From an uncultured Eubacteriales bacterium (lineage in GTDB: Bacteria; Bacillota; Clostridia; Oscillospirales; Acutalibacteraceae), in assembly GCA_951801675.1 (NCBI GenBank), contig CATONX010000002.1, positions 1 to 64,000 of the forward strand: a stretch of 64,000 nucleotides of DNA. Reading direction: 5' to 3'. Made by a program: the position numbers and the translations under genes. This document shows positions 1 through 7,884 of the stretch, in pieces. Under the pieces are notes generated by a model, which was given only the letters and a program-made list of their open reading frames with translations, was not told where the DNA came from and did no database searches. Every line of letters starts with the position of its first letter. The stretch's first letter is position 1.

Positions 1-465
1 GCGGGGATGTCCTCAAAGTTCGCGGTGAGGGAAACCGCCTCGGCGGGCATGTTGAAGGTCAAAGTCTCGGTGGTCAGAGAAGTGCCGCCGGTGGGGGTAA
101 CAGTGCCGGCGTTGACGGTCCAGGAAACGAACCGCTTGCCCTGAGGCACGGTGGCGGTAACGGTGATGGCGGTGCCGGCCTCGGCGTTCGCCGGATTGGC
201 GGTTCCGCCGACTACGGTAACGTCATAGGTGGAAGCGGGGATGTCCTCAAAGTTCGCGGTGAGGGAAACCGCCTCGGCGGGCATGTTGAAGGTCAAAGTC
301 TCGGTGGTCAGGGAAGTGCTGCCGGTGGGGGTAACAGTGCCGGCGTTGACGGTCCAGGAAACGAACCGCTTGCCCTGGGGCACGGTAGCGGTAACGGTGA
401 TGGCGGTGCCGGCCTCGGCGTTCGCCGGATTGGCGGTTCCGCCGACCACGGTGACATCATAGGTT
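1..465 (-). repeat. Tandem 234-bp coding repeats
   Basis: Positions 1-234 and 235-465 are direct repeats with a period of 234 bp (78 codons) and only a handful of differences. They encode InlB B-repeat-like modules in the minus-strand protein. The array continues past the window start, so the copy number is unknown. Confidence 0.9.
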
Positions 466-1220
466 TCCACCGGAGGAGTGACCGAACCGGTGCCGGAAGC
501 GGAAAGCAGGTCCGCCAGAGCGGTAGGGGCCTTGCCCGCATTATAGATGGCAATGCCGTTTATGTAGCCCTGCACGGCGTTGCCCCAGTTATAGGTCACG
601 TCAAATTCCGGGTCGTAGACATTAATCTGAGCGAGAACCGCTTTCTTTTCCGCCTCGGTAATGCCGCCGACTTGAATGTTCAGCTGCCCATCGGTTACCG
701 TGACAGGATAGGTGATGAAGTAGGGCTGGATGATACCGTCCACCTTGGGCAGCTTGGCAGTCTGAATATGCAGGTACTCGTGCTGCACGCCTTCGATGGT
801 AAAGCGGGTGCCGTTCTTGGTAGCTTTCGCCATATTGCTGGCGTTGTCTCCGTTCATGTCGGCGCAGAAGATGACCACATCATAGGAGCCGTTGGGGATG
901 TCCACAAAGAAGCTCCAGTTGTCACTCCCCAGCCAGGAGGAAGTCATGGGATCGTAGTAGAGTCCGTCCACCGCACCGCGGTTACGGCCGTTGCTGGAAC
1001 TAAAGGTTAAGGCCGGATCCAGGCCGTAACCGCGTTCAGCGTTGTACGAAGTATTTTGATCGACCGGGATCCAATTCTCTTTCTCGGGAACAGTGCTTAC
1101 GCCCAGATTATACCGCGCGATGGGCGCATCGGCGTCCGCTGCTGCAAAGGTTGCCAGCGGGAAGGCGGCAAGAACCATCAGCATGGACAGGACCAAAGCG
1201 AGAATCTTTTTCGGTTTCAT
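1..1220 (-). CDS. Secreted repeat protein, 3' part missing (malectin-like domain plus InlB-type repeats)
   Basis: Incomplete gene that runs off the left edge; about 406 codons are present. The ORF track omits it because it has no stop in the window. It starts at an ATG with an AAGGGAG ribosome site upstream and a typical signal peptide (MKPKKILALVLSMLMVLAAFPLATFA). Residues about 35-180 form a galactose-binding/malectin-like domain (ARYNLGVSTVP, GSDNWSFFVDIPNGSYDVVI) related to the N-terminal domain of the second lyase at 12754. A segment with an AEKKAVLAQINVYDPEF motif follows, then at least two near-identical 78-residue repeats of the divergent InlB B-repeat type (TYDVTVVGGTANPANAEAG, GKRFVSWTVNAGTVTPTG). 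The extracellular location is clear; whether a catalytic domain lies beyond the edge cannot be seen. A role in plant polysaccharide binding or breakdown is inferred from the domain shared with the lyase. Confidence 0.8.
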   Translation of the reverse strand, partial: MKPKKILALVLSMLMVLAAFPLATFAAADADAPIARYNLGVSTVPEKENWIPVDQNTSYNAERGYGLDPALTFSSSNGRNRGAVDGLYYDPMTSSWLGSDNWSFFVDIPNGSYDVVIFCADMNGDNASNMAKATKNGTRFTIEGVQHEYLHIQTAKLPKVDGIIQPYFITYPVTVTDGQLNIQVGGITEAEKKAVLAQINVYDPEFDVTYNWGNAVQGYINGIAIYNAGKAPTALADLLSASGTGSVTPPVETYDVTVVGGTANPANAEAGTAITVTATVPQGKRFVSWTVNAGTVTPTGSTSLTTETLTFNMPAEAVSLTANFEDIPASTYDVTVVGGTANPANAEAGTAITVTATVPQGKRFVSWTVNAGTVTPTGGTSLTTETLTFNMPAEAVSLTANFEDIP

Positions 1221-1275
1221 ACAGTTTACAGCTCCCTTTTCTAATTTTTATATCCAAAATCACGGATATAGGTAT

Positions 1276-1303
1276 ATTATACCGTAGTTTTTAAAATTAT
1301 CAA
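1276..1303 (-). promoter_or_regulatory. Promoter of the secreted repeat protein, with palindrome over the -10
   Basis: On the minus strand TTGATA (1298-1303) and TATAAT (1276-1281) are 16 bp apart. The -10 lies inside a perfect 13-bp palindrome, GGTATATTATACC (1271-1283), a possible operator. Confidence 0.6.
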
Positions 1304-1441
1304 TACAAATTTGGCGGAAAGATGCAAAATTCCGCCAGAATTTTCCGACTTGTACGGCCAATTTTTATTGTTTTTTCCGCCTACTATAACTTATTGTATA
1401 AACAGAATTGTTTATTCCATAATTTGTCCCATGAAACCCTC

Positions 1442-1490
1442 TTGACAAGAGCAGATAAATGGAATATTGTATATATACGATATATACAAT
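1442..1490 (+). promoter_or_regulatory. Promoter and putative autoregulatory operator of the YtrA-type regulator
   Basis: TTGACA at 1442-1447 is followed after 17 bp by TATTGT at 1465-1470. The -10 overlaps an imperfect 25-bp palindrome (1466-1490; arms ATTGTATATA / TATATACAAT). GntR regulators of the YtrA type commonly repress their own operon from such sites, so this is probably the operator. It was read by eye. Confidence 0.6.
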
Positions 1491-1511
1491 ATATGCAGAA
1501 AGGATAGTTCC

Positions 1512-1886
1512 ATGGATATCCTCATCAGCAATGCGGACGCCCGGCCCATTTATGAACAGATTGCGTCCCAGATCAAATCTCTCATCATGACCGGTGCGCT
1601 GCAGGCGGGGGACGCCCTGCCTTCTATGCGCCTGCTGGCCAAAGAGCTGCGCATCAGCGTCATTACCACCAAGCGGGCTTACGAGGAGCTCGAACAGGAA
1701 GGGTTCATCGAAACGGTAACCGGAAAGGGCAGCTTTGTGGCTGCCCGCAACACTGCCCTCATCCGGGAAAGCCAGCTGCACCTAGCCCAGGAGTACCTGG
1801 AAAAGGCGGTTGCCGTGGCGAAGAGCAGCGGCATTTCCCAGCAGGAGCTAATAGAGATTTTAAAGCTCCTTTATGAAGGCGAGTAA
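1512..1886 (+). CDS. GntR family regulator, YtrA type
   Basis: 124 residues from the ATG at 1512, which has an AGAAAGGA ribosome site; the longer ORF start at 1467 lies inside the operator and was rejected. A winged-helix GntR DNA-binding domain occupies residues about 10-75 (DARPIYEQIASQIKSLI, MRLLAKELRISVITTKRAYEEL, TVTGKGSFVA) and is followed by a short helical tail of about 45 residues, the hallmark of the YtrA subfamily, which lacks a large ligand-binding domain. It sits 90 bp upstream of an ABC ATPase/permease pair. In this family the regulator usually represses the adjacent exporter and is relieved by cell-envelope stress; that role is inferred here. Confidence 0.9.
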   Translation: MDILISNADARPIYEQIASQIKSLIMTGALQAGDALPSMRLLAKELRISVITTKRAYEELEQEGFIETVTGKGSFVAARNTALIRESQLHLAQEYLEKAVAVAKSSGISQQELIEILKLLYEGE

Positions 1887-1976
1887 ATAGAAACAAGAAC
1901 CGTTGCCGTCCGAATCTGCATCGCGGTGCACAGAAAGCATCCCGGTAGGCTTAGGACAGGACAGAGAGGTGCGCGT

Positions 1977-2837
1977 ATGGAATCGATTTTACAAGTTAAG
2001 GACCTAGTGAAACAGTATCGGGATTTTACTCTGGACCATGTGAGCTTTTCCCTGCCAGGTGGCTGTATCCTGGGGTTCATCGGCGAAAACGGCGCGGGTA
2101 AAACCACCACCCTCAAGCTGATTTTGAACCTGATCCATAAGGATAGCGGAGAAGTGACCTTGTTCGGGATGGACCATGTCAAGGAAGAGCGGCACATCAA
2201 GGAGCAGATCGGCGTCGTGTTTGACGAGAGTTATTTTCACGACACGCTTTCCCCCAAAGACATCGCCAGTGTGCTTAGCCGGGTTTATCCCACCTGGGAC
2301 GATGGGCTGTTCGACCGGTATCTCAACCGGTTTTCCGTTCCCAAAGACAAGGTGCTCAAGGAATTTTCCCGTGGGATGAAGATGAAACTCTCCATTGCGT
2401 CCGCCCTGGCCCATAAACCGAAGCTGCTCATTCTCGACGAAGCCACCAGCGGCCTGGACCCGGTGGTGCGCAACGAAATTCTGGACGTGTTTATGGAGTT
2501 TATCCAGGATGAGACCCATTCCGTTTTGCTGTCCTCCCACATCACCAGCGACCTAGAAAGAATCGCCGACTATATTGTCTTTCTCCATAAGGGGAAAGTG
2601 GTGTTCGAGGAGCCCAAGGACGACCTGCTGGCCCGATATGGGATTTTGCGGTGCGGCACGGAGGTGTTTCGCCGCCTGGACCGGTCCGAGAAGGTGGGCT
2701 ACCGCCAAAGCCAGTTCGGCTACGAGGTGCTGGTGAAGGACCGGGCGGCCATCCGCCGGCGGTATCCCGGCGCTGTGGTGGACGCGGCTACCATTGAGGA
2801 TATTATGCTTTTCTACGTTAGGGGGGAACAGCAATGA
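1977..2837 (+). CDS. ABC transporter ATP-binding protein
   Basis: 286 residues from the ATG at 1977 behind AGAGAGGTG; the ORF-track start at 1926 adds an unlikely 17-residue leader. Walker A is GENGAGKTTTLKLIL (residues about 37-51), the ABC signature is the FSRGMKMKLS variant, and Walker B is LLILDEATSGLDP. A C-terminal tail of about 80 residues follows the nucleotide-binding domain, as in ABC-2 export ATPases of the YtrB/BcrA/NatA group. Its stop overlaps the permease start by ATGA, so the two are translationally coupled and should form one exporter under the YtrA-type regulator. The substrate is unknown; antimicrobial peptide or envelope-stress export is the usual guess for this layout. 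Confidence 0.92.
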   Translation: MESILQVKDLVKQYRDFTLDHVSFSLPGGCILGFIGENGAGKTTTLKLILNLIHKDSGEVTLFGMDHVKEERHIKEQIGVVFDESYFHDTLSPKDIASVLSRVYPTWDDGLFDRYLNRFSVPKDKVLKEFSRGMKMKLSIASALAHKPKLLILDEATSGLDPVVRNEILDVFMEFIQDETHSVLLSSHITSDLERIADYIVFLHKGKVVFEEPKDDLLARYGILRCGTEVFRRLDRSEKVGYRQSQFGYEVLVKDRAAIRRRYPGAVVDAATIEDIMLFYVRGEQQ

Positions 2838-3460
2838 AAGGCTTATTGGTAAAGGACCTGCTGGTGCTTCGCAAATATGCGCGCACCATGGTGGTGTTCG
2901 TCTTGGTTTATATTGTGATCTTCTCCATGCTTGATTCGGTGGATGTTATCTCCGGCATGGTGACGCTGGTGCTGGCTATGATGTCGGTGGCCACCTTTTC
3001 TTACGACGAGCTGGCGAAATGGGACCGTTTCGGGCTGACCATGCCGGTCAGCCGCAACCAGGTGGTAGCCAGCCGATACCTGGTGTGCCTGCTGTTTACG
3101 CTGATCGGCGGGGTTGTGACCCTGGTGTTCCGCCTGGGATTCGGGTATTTTCGCAATACGGGCGATCCGGCGGAGAGTCTGCTGTCCTCCTATGTCATCC
3201 TGTCCGTAGCAGTGCTGTTTCTTAGCCTGATCCTGCCCTTCCTCTATAAATTTGGGCCGGAACGGGGCAGGCTCTTCATGATCTTGGTGTTTCTCCTGCC
3301 TTCCATGCTGCTGCTCTTTTTCAAGGATTCGGTTTTTGGCCTGTTTCCTTCGGAGGAAACAATAGAGCAAGCCCTAATTTTCATCCTTCCCATCGCCTTG
3401 GCGGCGCTTTTGCTCTCCTTTTACATCTCTTGCCGTATTTACGCAAAAAAAGAGTTCTGA
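2834..3460 (+). CDS. ABC-2 type permease
   Basis: 208 residues with about six hydrophobic segments (for example MVVFVLVYIVIF, LVCLLFTLIGGVVTLVF, SYVILSVAVLFLSLILPFLY, LIFILPIALAALLLSFYI). It matches the ABC2_membrane_5-like permeases that pair with YtrA-regulated ATPases, including the conserved FSYDELAKWDRFGLTMPVSR region after the second helix. It overlaps the ATPase gene by 4 bp and is followed at once by a terminator, so the regulator, ATPase and permease make a closed three-gene operon. Translocated substrate unknown. Confidence 0.88.
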   Translation: MKGLLVKDLLVLRKYARTMVVFVLVYIVIFSMLDSVDVISGMVTLVLAMMSVATFSYDELAKWDRFGLTMPVSRNQVVASRYLVCLLFTLIGGVVTLVFRLGFGYFRNTGDPAESLLSSYVILSVAVLFLSLILPFLYKFGPERGRLFMILVFLLPSMLLLFFKDSVFGLFPSEETIEQALIFILPIALAALLLSFYISCRIYAKKEF

Positions 3461-3469
3461 ACTCGGAAA

Positions 3470-3509
3470 AGAAAGGCCGGACGGTCAGCCGCCCGGCCTT
3501 TCTTTTTTT
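3470..3509 (+). terminator. Terminator of the GntR-ABC operon
   Basis: Stem AAAGGCCGG / CCGGCCTTT with about a 14-nt middle section, followed by TTTTTTT, directly after the permease stop. Confidence 0.85.
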
Positions 3510-3632
3510 CGTATTTATGCTACAATAATGCAAATAAACACCGTTTTTATGAAGAGGCCGGCCGGAGGGGGGAACCGCACCAATCCTTGGCCGCCAGGAA
3601 AACGAAAAATCCACCCACCGGAGGAACCCGCT

Positions 3633-4367
3633 ATGCCGTACTTGACCGCCTTTGTTCCAGAATCCGCCCAGCCCGCCGTGGAGGCTGCCACTCCTGCCGC
3701 CTGTTATGCGCGCTTCGCCGCGGCCGGGTACCTGATGCAGGAGCTGGCCGCCCTTCTCTATCGGGAAGGAAACGTCCCTTTTGACCACATTCTTTTCCCT
3801 TATGCGGACGCGCTGCTCTTATCCCAGACCCAGCCCGCTTTCTGGGGGGATTGCCTGTGCGCGAGGGTGTCACAGCCGCTGGCGGACCGCCTTCCCGCCC
3901 TGCTCGAGGCGCATTTTCGCCCCATCCTGCCCATTCGTTGGGAGATTGCGCCGTCCAGGGGAGAGGGACCGGTACAAACCGGATTACTGGAGGGGGATAC
4001 GCGCGGATACTCCCTCTATACGCAGGAAGGGGCCGGCCCTCTTTTTGCGCCGGATGGAAGCTTGGCCGCGGCGCCGGGCGGTGTCCTGTTGCTGGAATTT
4101 ACCTGTTTTGGCCGGGAAGGGCAGCGTCTGGGCCCTGACTGGCAGGTGCGCCGCAGCGCCCGGCAGTTCTTCTCCTTCTGTGAGGTGGCGGCGCGGCTGG
4201 GCCGGCAAGAGGACGCGGTTGTTACATATGCTTCCAACGGAAGGCTTTCGTTGCTGGTCCCGGAAGAAAAACAGTCGAAAATCCAAAAAATGATGATGAA
4301 TCTTACTGCAACAATTCCGATTACCGGCATATTTTCAGTTGTAATTCGACAGAGATTCATGATATAA
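3633..4367 (+). CDS. Hypothetical protein
   Basis: 244 residues from the ATG at 3633, which has GGAGGA upstream; the track start at 3528 lies too close to the preceding terminator. I do not recognise a family. There is no signal peptide and no clear membrane helix. It is rich in Ala, Leu and Pro, with a mixed alpha/beta look. The C-terminal 40 residues (KIQKMMMNLTATIPITGIFSVVIRQRFMI) are more hydrophobic and lower in GC because the DNA there also carries the promoter of the next gene. It lies alone between a terminator and that promoter. Codon use resembles its neighbours, so it is probably real. Confidence 0.6.
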   Translation: MPYLTAFVPESAQPAVEAATPAACYARFAAAGYLMQELAALLYREGNVPFDHILFPYADALLLSQTQPAFWGDCLCARVSQPLADRLPALLEAHFRPILPIRWEIAPSRGEGPVQTGLLEGDTRGYSLYTQEGAGPLFAPDGSLAAAPGGVLLLEFTCFGREGQRLGPDWQVRRSARQFFSFCEVAARLGRQEDAVVTYASNGRLSLLVPEEKQSKIQKMMMNLTATIPITGIFSVVIRQRFMI

Positions 4368-4368
4368 T
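4339..4368 (+). promoter_or_regulatory. Promoter of the AraR-like gene
   Basis: TTGTAA (4339-4344), 18 bp, then TATAAT (4363-4368), inside the 3' end of the preceding ORF. Downstream, TGACA occurs twice (TGACAAATATATGACA), a possible operator. Confidence 0.55.
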
Positions 4369-4424
4369 ATTCTGACAAATATATGACAGGCGGCGTTTGT
4401 TTGCCTGTTTTGAGGTGATTAAAC

Positions 4425-5537
4425 TTGCCGCAGCTAGATCCCAGCGTACCCAAGCACAAAGCGTTAAGCGAATACATCCGCCAGCAGATTGCAGACGGCG
4501 TTTTCCGCCGGGGCGATAAGCTCACATCGGAGAATACCCTGGCGGAAGAATTTAACATCAGCCGTCAGACGGTGCGCCAGGCCATCGGCACACTGGAGAC
4601 GGAGGGAATTTTGGTTCGCCGGCGGGGAAGCGGAACCTATATCAACGCCTCCCCCGTCAAAAGCCACCGTACCATGACCATTGGCGTCATCATCACCTAT
4701 GTGGACAGCTACATCTTTCCCGATATTATCAAAGGAATCGAGCAGGTGCTCACCAGCAAAGGGTACACCATGTCTCTGGGCGTTACCCACAACCGGGTGG
4801 AGAATGAAACCCGCCTTTTAACCTCCCTTCTGGAAAAAGGAGTGGACGGGATCATCGCGGAGGGAACCAAGACCGCCCTGCCCAATCCCAACCTGCATTT
4901 GTATGAGCAGCTCAACCGTTGCCGGATTCCCTATGTGTTCATGAACGGGTATTACCGGGCGCTTCCCTGCTGCTATGTGGTGACCGATGACCGCGGCACC
5001 GGCTACAAGGCCACCGAGCTTCTGCGCAAAGCGGGACACAGCCATATCGGCGGCATTTTCAAGACGGACGATATGCAGGGCCACGAGCGGTATGCGGGCT
5101 TTATCCAGCAGCTGCACGAGTCGGGCGCGGAGCTCGACGAGGATGCGGTGCTGTGGTACTCCACCGGAGATCTCATCAGCCTGCTCAGCGGAGATTACGA
5201 CAAGCAGGTGATGAAACGCTTGGAACTCTGTACTGGCGTGGTCTGTTACAACGATGATGTGGCCATGCGGCTTATGGAGCTGTTAAAACGCTGCGGGCGG
5301 CGGGTGCCGGAGGACATCTCCATTGTTTCCATTGACAACGCCCGTATGTCCAAGCTGGCCGATCCCCCTCTGACTACGTTTGAGCATCCCAGCGAAGCGA
5401 TGGGACGGGAGGCTGCCCTTCGCCTTTGCAATATGATCGACACTGGTATGCGGGACGCGCCGGTTGTGATGGACATGCCTCTAGTGGAGCGCCAGTCCAT
5501 CGCGCTTTATACCCCGCAATATGGAGAGAACCGATGA
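4425..5537 (+). CDS. GntR/LacI-hybrid repressor, AraR-like
   Basis: 370 residues starting at a TTG codon with GAGGTGA seven bases upstream. Residues about 10-75 are a GntR winged helix (LTSENTLAEEFNISRQTVRQ, GILVRRRGSGTYI). Residues about 85-360 are a LacI/periplasmic-binding-like sugar-sensing domain (MTIGVIITYVDSYIFPDIIKG, GVDGIIAEGTK, FMNGYY, VVTDDRGTGYKATELL, EDISIVSIDNARMSKL). This is the architecture of Bacillus AraR, a 362-residue L-arabinose-responsive repressor. The real inducer is not readable from sequence; arabinose or another plant sugar is plausible given the pectin lyases 3.4 kb downstream. Its stop overlaps the start of the next gene (ATGA). Confidence 0.85.
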   Translation: MPQLDPSVPKHKALSEYIRQQIADGVFRRGDKLTSENTLAEEFNISRQTVRQAIGTLETEGILVRRRGSGTYINASPVKSHRTMTIGVIITYVDSYIFPDIIKGIEQVLTSKGYTMSLGVTHNRVENETRLLTSLLEKGVDGIIAEGTKTALPNPNLHLYEQLNRCRIPYVFMNGYYRALPCCYVVTDDRGTGYKATELLRKAGHSHIGGIFKTDDMQGHERYAGFIQQLHESGAELDEDAVLWYSTGDLISLLSGDYDKQVMKRLELCTGVVCYNDDVAMRLMELLKRCGRRVPEDISIVSIDNARMSKLADPPLTTFEHPSEAMGREAALRLCNMIDTGMRDAPVVMDMPLVERQSIALYTPQYGENR

Positions 5538-6124
5538 AGCGCAGCCGGCATTTTTTCGCAATGCTTTCCAGGATGAAGTACATCAGCCGGTGGGGCCTGA
5601 TGCGAAACACCCGCAGCGAGAACTTGAGCGAGCACAGCTTGGAAACGGCGGTGCTGGCCCACGGGCTGGCAGTGATCCGAAACCGCAGGTTCGGCGGAGA
5701 GATAGACCCTCAGCGGGCGGCGACCCTGGCGATTTTTCACGACGTACCGGAAATTCTTACCGGGGACCTGCCCACCCCGGTCAAATACTTTAACCCGAAA
5801 ATTCGGGATGCCTACCACACGGTGGAGGAGGAAGCGAGCCGGCGGCTCCTTTCTTCCTTGCCGGAGGACTTGGCGCCGGATTATGAGGATTTGTTTTTTC
5901 ACCGCCCGGATGAGGAGGAACTGTGGCGCATCGTCAAGGCGGCCGACAAGCTTTCCGCCCTTATCAAGTGCATCGAAGAGGAAAAGACGGGAAATCGGGA
6001 GTTTATGGAAGCGTCCCGTTCTCTGCGCCGGTCTCTCGACGAGATGAACCTGCCGGAGGTGCGGTGCTTTTTGGAGGAGTTCCTGCCCTCCTATTCCCTT
6101 TCCTTGGACGAGCAGGATGAATGA
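5534..6124 (+). CDS. HD-domain 5'-deoxynucleotidase, YfbR-like
   Basis: 196 residues from the ATG overlapping the AraR-like stop; the longer track ORF begins inside the previous gene. HD phosphohydrolase motifs are present: H in SEHSLETAVLAH, the HD pair in LAIFHDVPEILTGDLPTPVK, and a late D in IVKAADKLSALIKC. This pattern and length match Escherichia coli YfbR, which dephosphorylates deoxynucleoside 5'-monophosphates, and the first 30 residues (FFAMLSRMKYISRWGLMRNTRSENLSEHS) are typical. It is cytosolic and metal-dependent by family knowledge. It is cotranscribed with the AraR-like repressor and followed by a terminator. Confidence 0.9.
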   Translation: MKRSRHFFAMLSRMKYISRWGLMRNTRSENLSEHSLETAVLAHGLAVIRNRRFGGEIDPQRAATLAIFHDVPEILTGDLPTPVKYFNPKIRDAYHTVEEEASRRLLSSLPEDLAPDYEDLFFHRPDEEELWRIVKAADKLSALIKCIEEEKTGNREFMEASRSLRRSLDEMNLPEVRCFLEEFLPSYSLSLDEQDE

Positions 6125-6133
6125 GAATCACAG

Positions 6134-6167
6134 CTGCGCGGACCGCTTCGGCCCGCGCGGTTTTTTT
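6134..6167 (+). terminator. Terminator after the yfbR-like gene
   Basis: Stem CTGCGCGGACC / GGCCCGCGCGG with one mismatch, loop GCTTC, then TTTTTTT. Confidence 0.75.
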
Positions 6168-6210
6168 CCGGAAGGCCGGTATATACTAAGGAGTAGGATG
6201 GGAACCGACA

Positions 6211-6936
6211 ATGCCGAAATTTTTTGTAGACGCCGTGTCCGGAAATACGGTGGAACTGACCGGACCGGACGGGGCGCATATCGCCAAATCCCTGCGCATG
6301 CGGGAAGGGGAAGAGCTGACGGTGTGTGACGCCCAAGGCTACGACCACCGCTGTACGGTCTTAAGCGTGCAGGGGGACCGGGTGGCGCTGCAGGTGCTGG
6401 AAAAGAAACGGTGCGAAGCCGAGCCGTCTCTTGCGGTCACCCTGTTTCAGTGCCTGACCAAAGGGGAGAAGATGGACACCATCGTGCAGAAATCGGTGGA
6501 GCTGGGTGTAGAGCGGATCGTTCCGGTGCTTTCTTGCCGCAGCATTTCCCGGCCGGACGAAAAAGCCGCCGTCAAAAAGCGGGAGCGGTGGCAGAAAATC
6601 GCCCGGGAGGCGGCCATGCAGGCGGGCCGGGGAAAAATTCCGCAGGTAGCGCCGGTGACCGGCTTTAACGAAGCGGTGAAGGCGCTTTCCGCCTTCCCGG
6701 TCGCCGCTGTCTGCTACGAAGGAGGCGGGGAACCGCTCTCTTCGCTCATGCAGCCGTCTCCTTCGTCGGCCGCCTTGTTCATCGGGCCGGAGGGAGGCAT
6801 CGCGCCGGAGGAAATCGCTGCTTTAAAGGAAGCGGGAGGAAGAATCGTTACCCTGGGCCCACGCATCCTGCGCACCGAGACCGCACCCTTGGCCGCCTTG
6901 TGCGCCATCCTTTTCGCCACGGGAAACATGGAATAA
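6211..6936 (+). CDS. rsmE: 16S rRNA m3U1498 methyltransferase RsmE
   Basis: 241 residues, the normal length. The N-terminal PUA-like part (MPKFFVDAV, AHIAKSLRMREGEELTVCD) precedes a SPOUT methyltransferase domain with the knot motifs LFIGPEGGIAPEEI and LGPRILRTETAPLAAL. It methylates U1498 of 16S rRNA. The AAGGAG upstream is 17 bp from the ATG, longer than usual, so initiation may be weak or helped by the closer GGATGGGA. In many Firmicutes rsmE follows prmA or dnaJ; here it stands alone after a terminator. Confidence 0.95.
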   Translation: MPKFFVDAVSGNTVELTGPDGAHIAKSLRMREGEELTVCDAQGYDHRCTVLSVQGDRVALQVLEKKRCEAEPSLAVTLFQCLTKGEKMDTIVQKSVELGVERIVPVLSCRSISRPDEKAAVKKRERWQKIAREAAMQAGRGKIPQVAPVTGFNEAVKALSAFPVAAVCYEGGGEPLSSLMQPSPSSAALFIGPEGGIAPEEIAALKEAGGRIVTLGPRILRTETAPLAALCAILFATGNME

Positions 6937-6939
6937 AAC

Positions 6940-7010
6940 AAAGGCTCTGCGAAGAGAGAAAACCCGGCTGCCGGGTAAGGCTGCCGCTCTCTTCACAGGG
7001 ATGGCCTTTT
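6940..7010 (+). promoter_or_regulatory. Nested stem-loop between rsmE and the pyridoxamine kinase gene
   Basis: Three nested helices: AAAGGC / GCCTTT (6940-6945, 7004-7009), GAAGAGAG / CTCTCTTC (6951-6958, 6987-6994) and ACCCGG / CCGGGT (6962-6967, 6971-6976). The outer stem ends in TTTT and abuts the AGGAGG of the next gene. It may act as an rsmE terminator, as a translation-controlling leader, or both. Confidence 0.45.
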
Positions 7011-7023
7011 AGGAGGAACCGCT

Positions 7024-7884
7024 ATGCAAAAACAAAAACGGGTCGCTGCCATTCACGATATTTCCGGCTTCGGTCGGTGCTCTCTCACGGTGGCCCTTCC
7101 CATTCTGTCCGCCGCTGGGGTGGAATGCAGCGTCATGCCCACTGCCGTCCTCTCTACCCATACAGGAGGCTTTACCGGCTTTACCTATCGGGACTTGACC
7201 GAGGACCTGCTTCCCATCGCCCGGCACTGGCAGTCTCTTTCCCTTACCTTTGACGCGCTCTATTCGGGGTTTCTGGGTTCTTTTGAGCAGCTTAAGCTGG
7301 TGGGAGAGATTTTTGACTGCTTTCGCACCTCGGACAACCTGATTCTGGTGGATCCGGTGATGGGAGACGAGGGCAAGCTCTATTCGGTTTACTCACCTGA
7401 CATGGCCAAGGGTATGGCCAAGCTCTGCGCCAAGGCGGACGTCATTGTTCCCAACCTGACGGAAGCCGCCTTCCTGCTGGGGGAAGACTACCGCCCCGGC
7501 CCTTATGAGGAAAGCTACATCCGTAAAACCGCGCAGAAGCTTTCGGATTTGGGGCCGAAAAAAGTGGTGCTCACCGGCGTCAGTTTCGACGACCGGCTGT
7601 TAGGCGCTGCCAGCTTTGACCGGGATACCGGCCGGCTTGCATTTTACGGCAGAGAAAGGGTGGAGGGATACTACCATGGAACCGGGGATGTATTCGGCAG
7701 CACGCTGCTGAGCGGCCTGATGAACGGTGCTTCCCTGACCGATGCCGCCCGTCTGGCGGTGGATTTTACCCACGGCTGCATCCTGCGCACCAAGGCTGAG
7801 GACACCGACCGGCGCTGGGGCGTGGACTTTGAGCGGGAGCTGCCCCGCCTCATCGAACGGTTACAGGGAAAAGGCGGGTTATAA
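7024..7884 (+). CDS. Pyridoxamine/pyridoxal kinase (PfkB/ribokinase fold)
   Basis: 286 residues with AGGAGGA upstream. Family marks are VAAIHDISGFGRCSLTVALP at the N terminus, the PTAVLSTHTGGF loop, LILVDPVMGDEGKLYSVYS, DVIVPNLTEAAFLLGEDY, and the anion-hole motif HGTGDVFGSTLLSGLM with the catalytic Asp. This is the pyridoxamine kinase group of the PdxK/PdxY/ThiD superfamily, which phosphorylates vitamin B6 vitamers in the salvage route to pyridoxal phosphate. It is probably transcribed alone or with rsmE, 87 bp upstream, across the structured spacer. Confidence 0.88.
   Translation: MQKQKRVAAIHDISGFGRCSLTVALPILSAAGVECSVMPTAVLSTHTGGFTGFTYRDLTEDLLPIARHWQSLSLTFDALYSGFLGSFEQLKLVGEIFDCFRTSDNLILVDPVMGDEGKLYSVYSPDMAKGMAKLCAKADVIVPNLTEAAFLLGEDYRPGPYEESYIRKTAQKLSDLGPKKVVLTGVSFDDRLLGAASFDRDTGRLAFYGRERVEGYYHGTGDVFGSTLLSGLMNGASLTDAARLAVDFTHGCILRTKAEDTDRRWGVDFERELPRLIERLQGKGGL

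Noticed and set aside
1-465. CRISPR or satellite array
   Set aside because: The repeats are 234 bp, contiguous and coding, with no spacers. No short regularly spaced repeats were seen elsewhere in the window.
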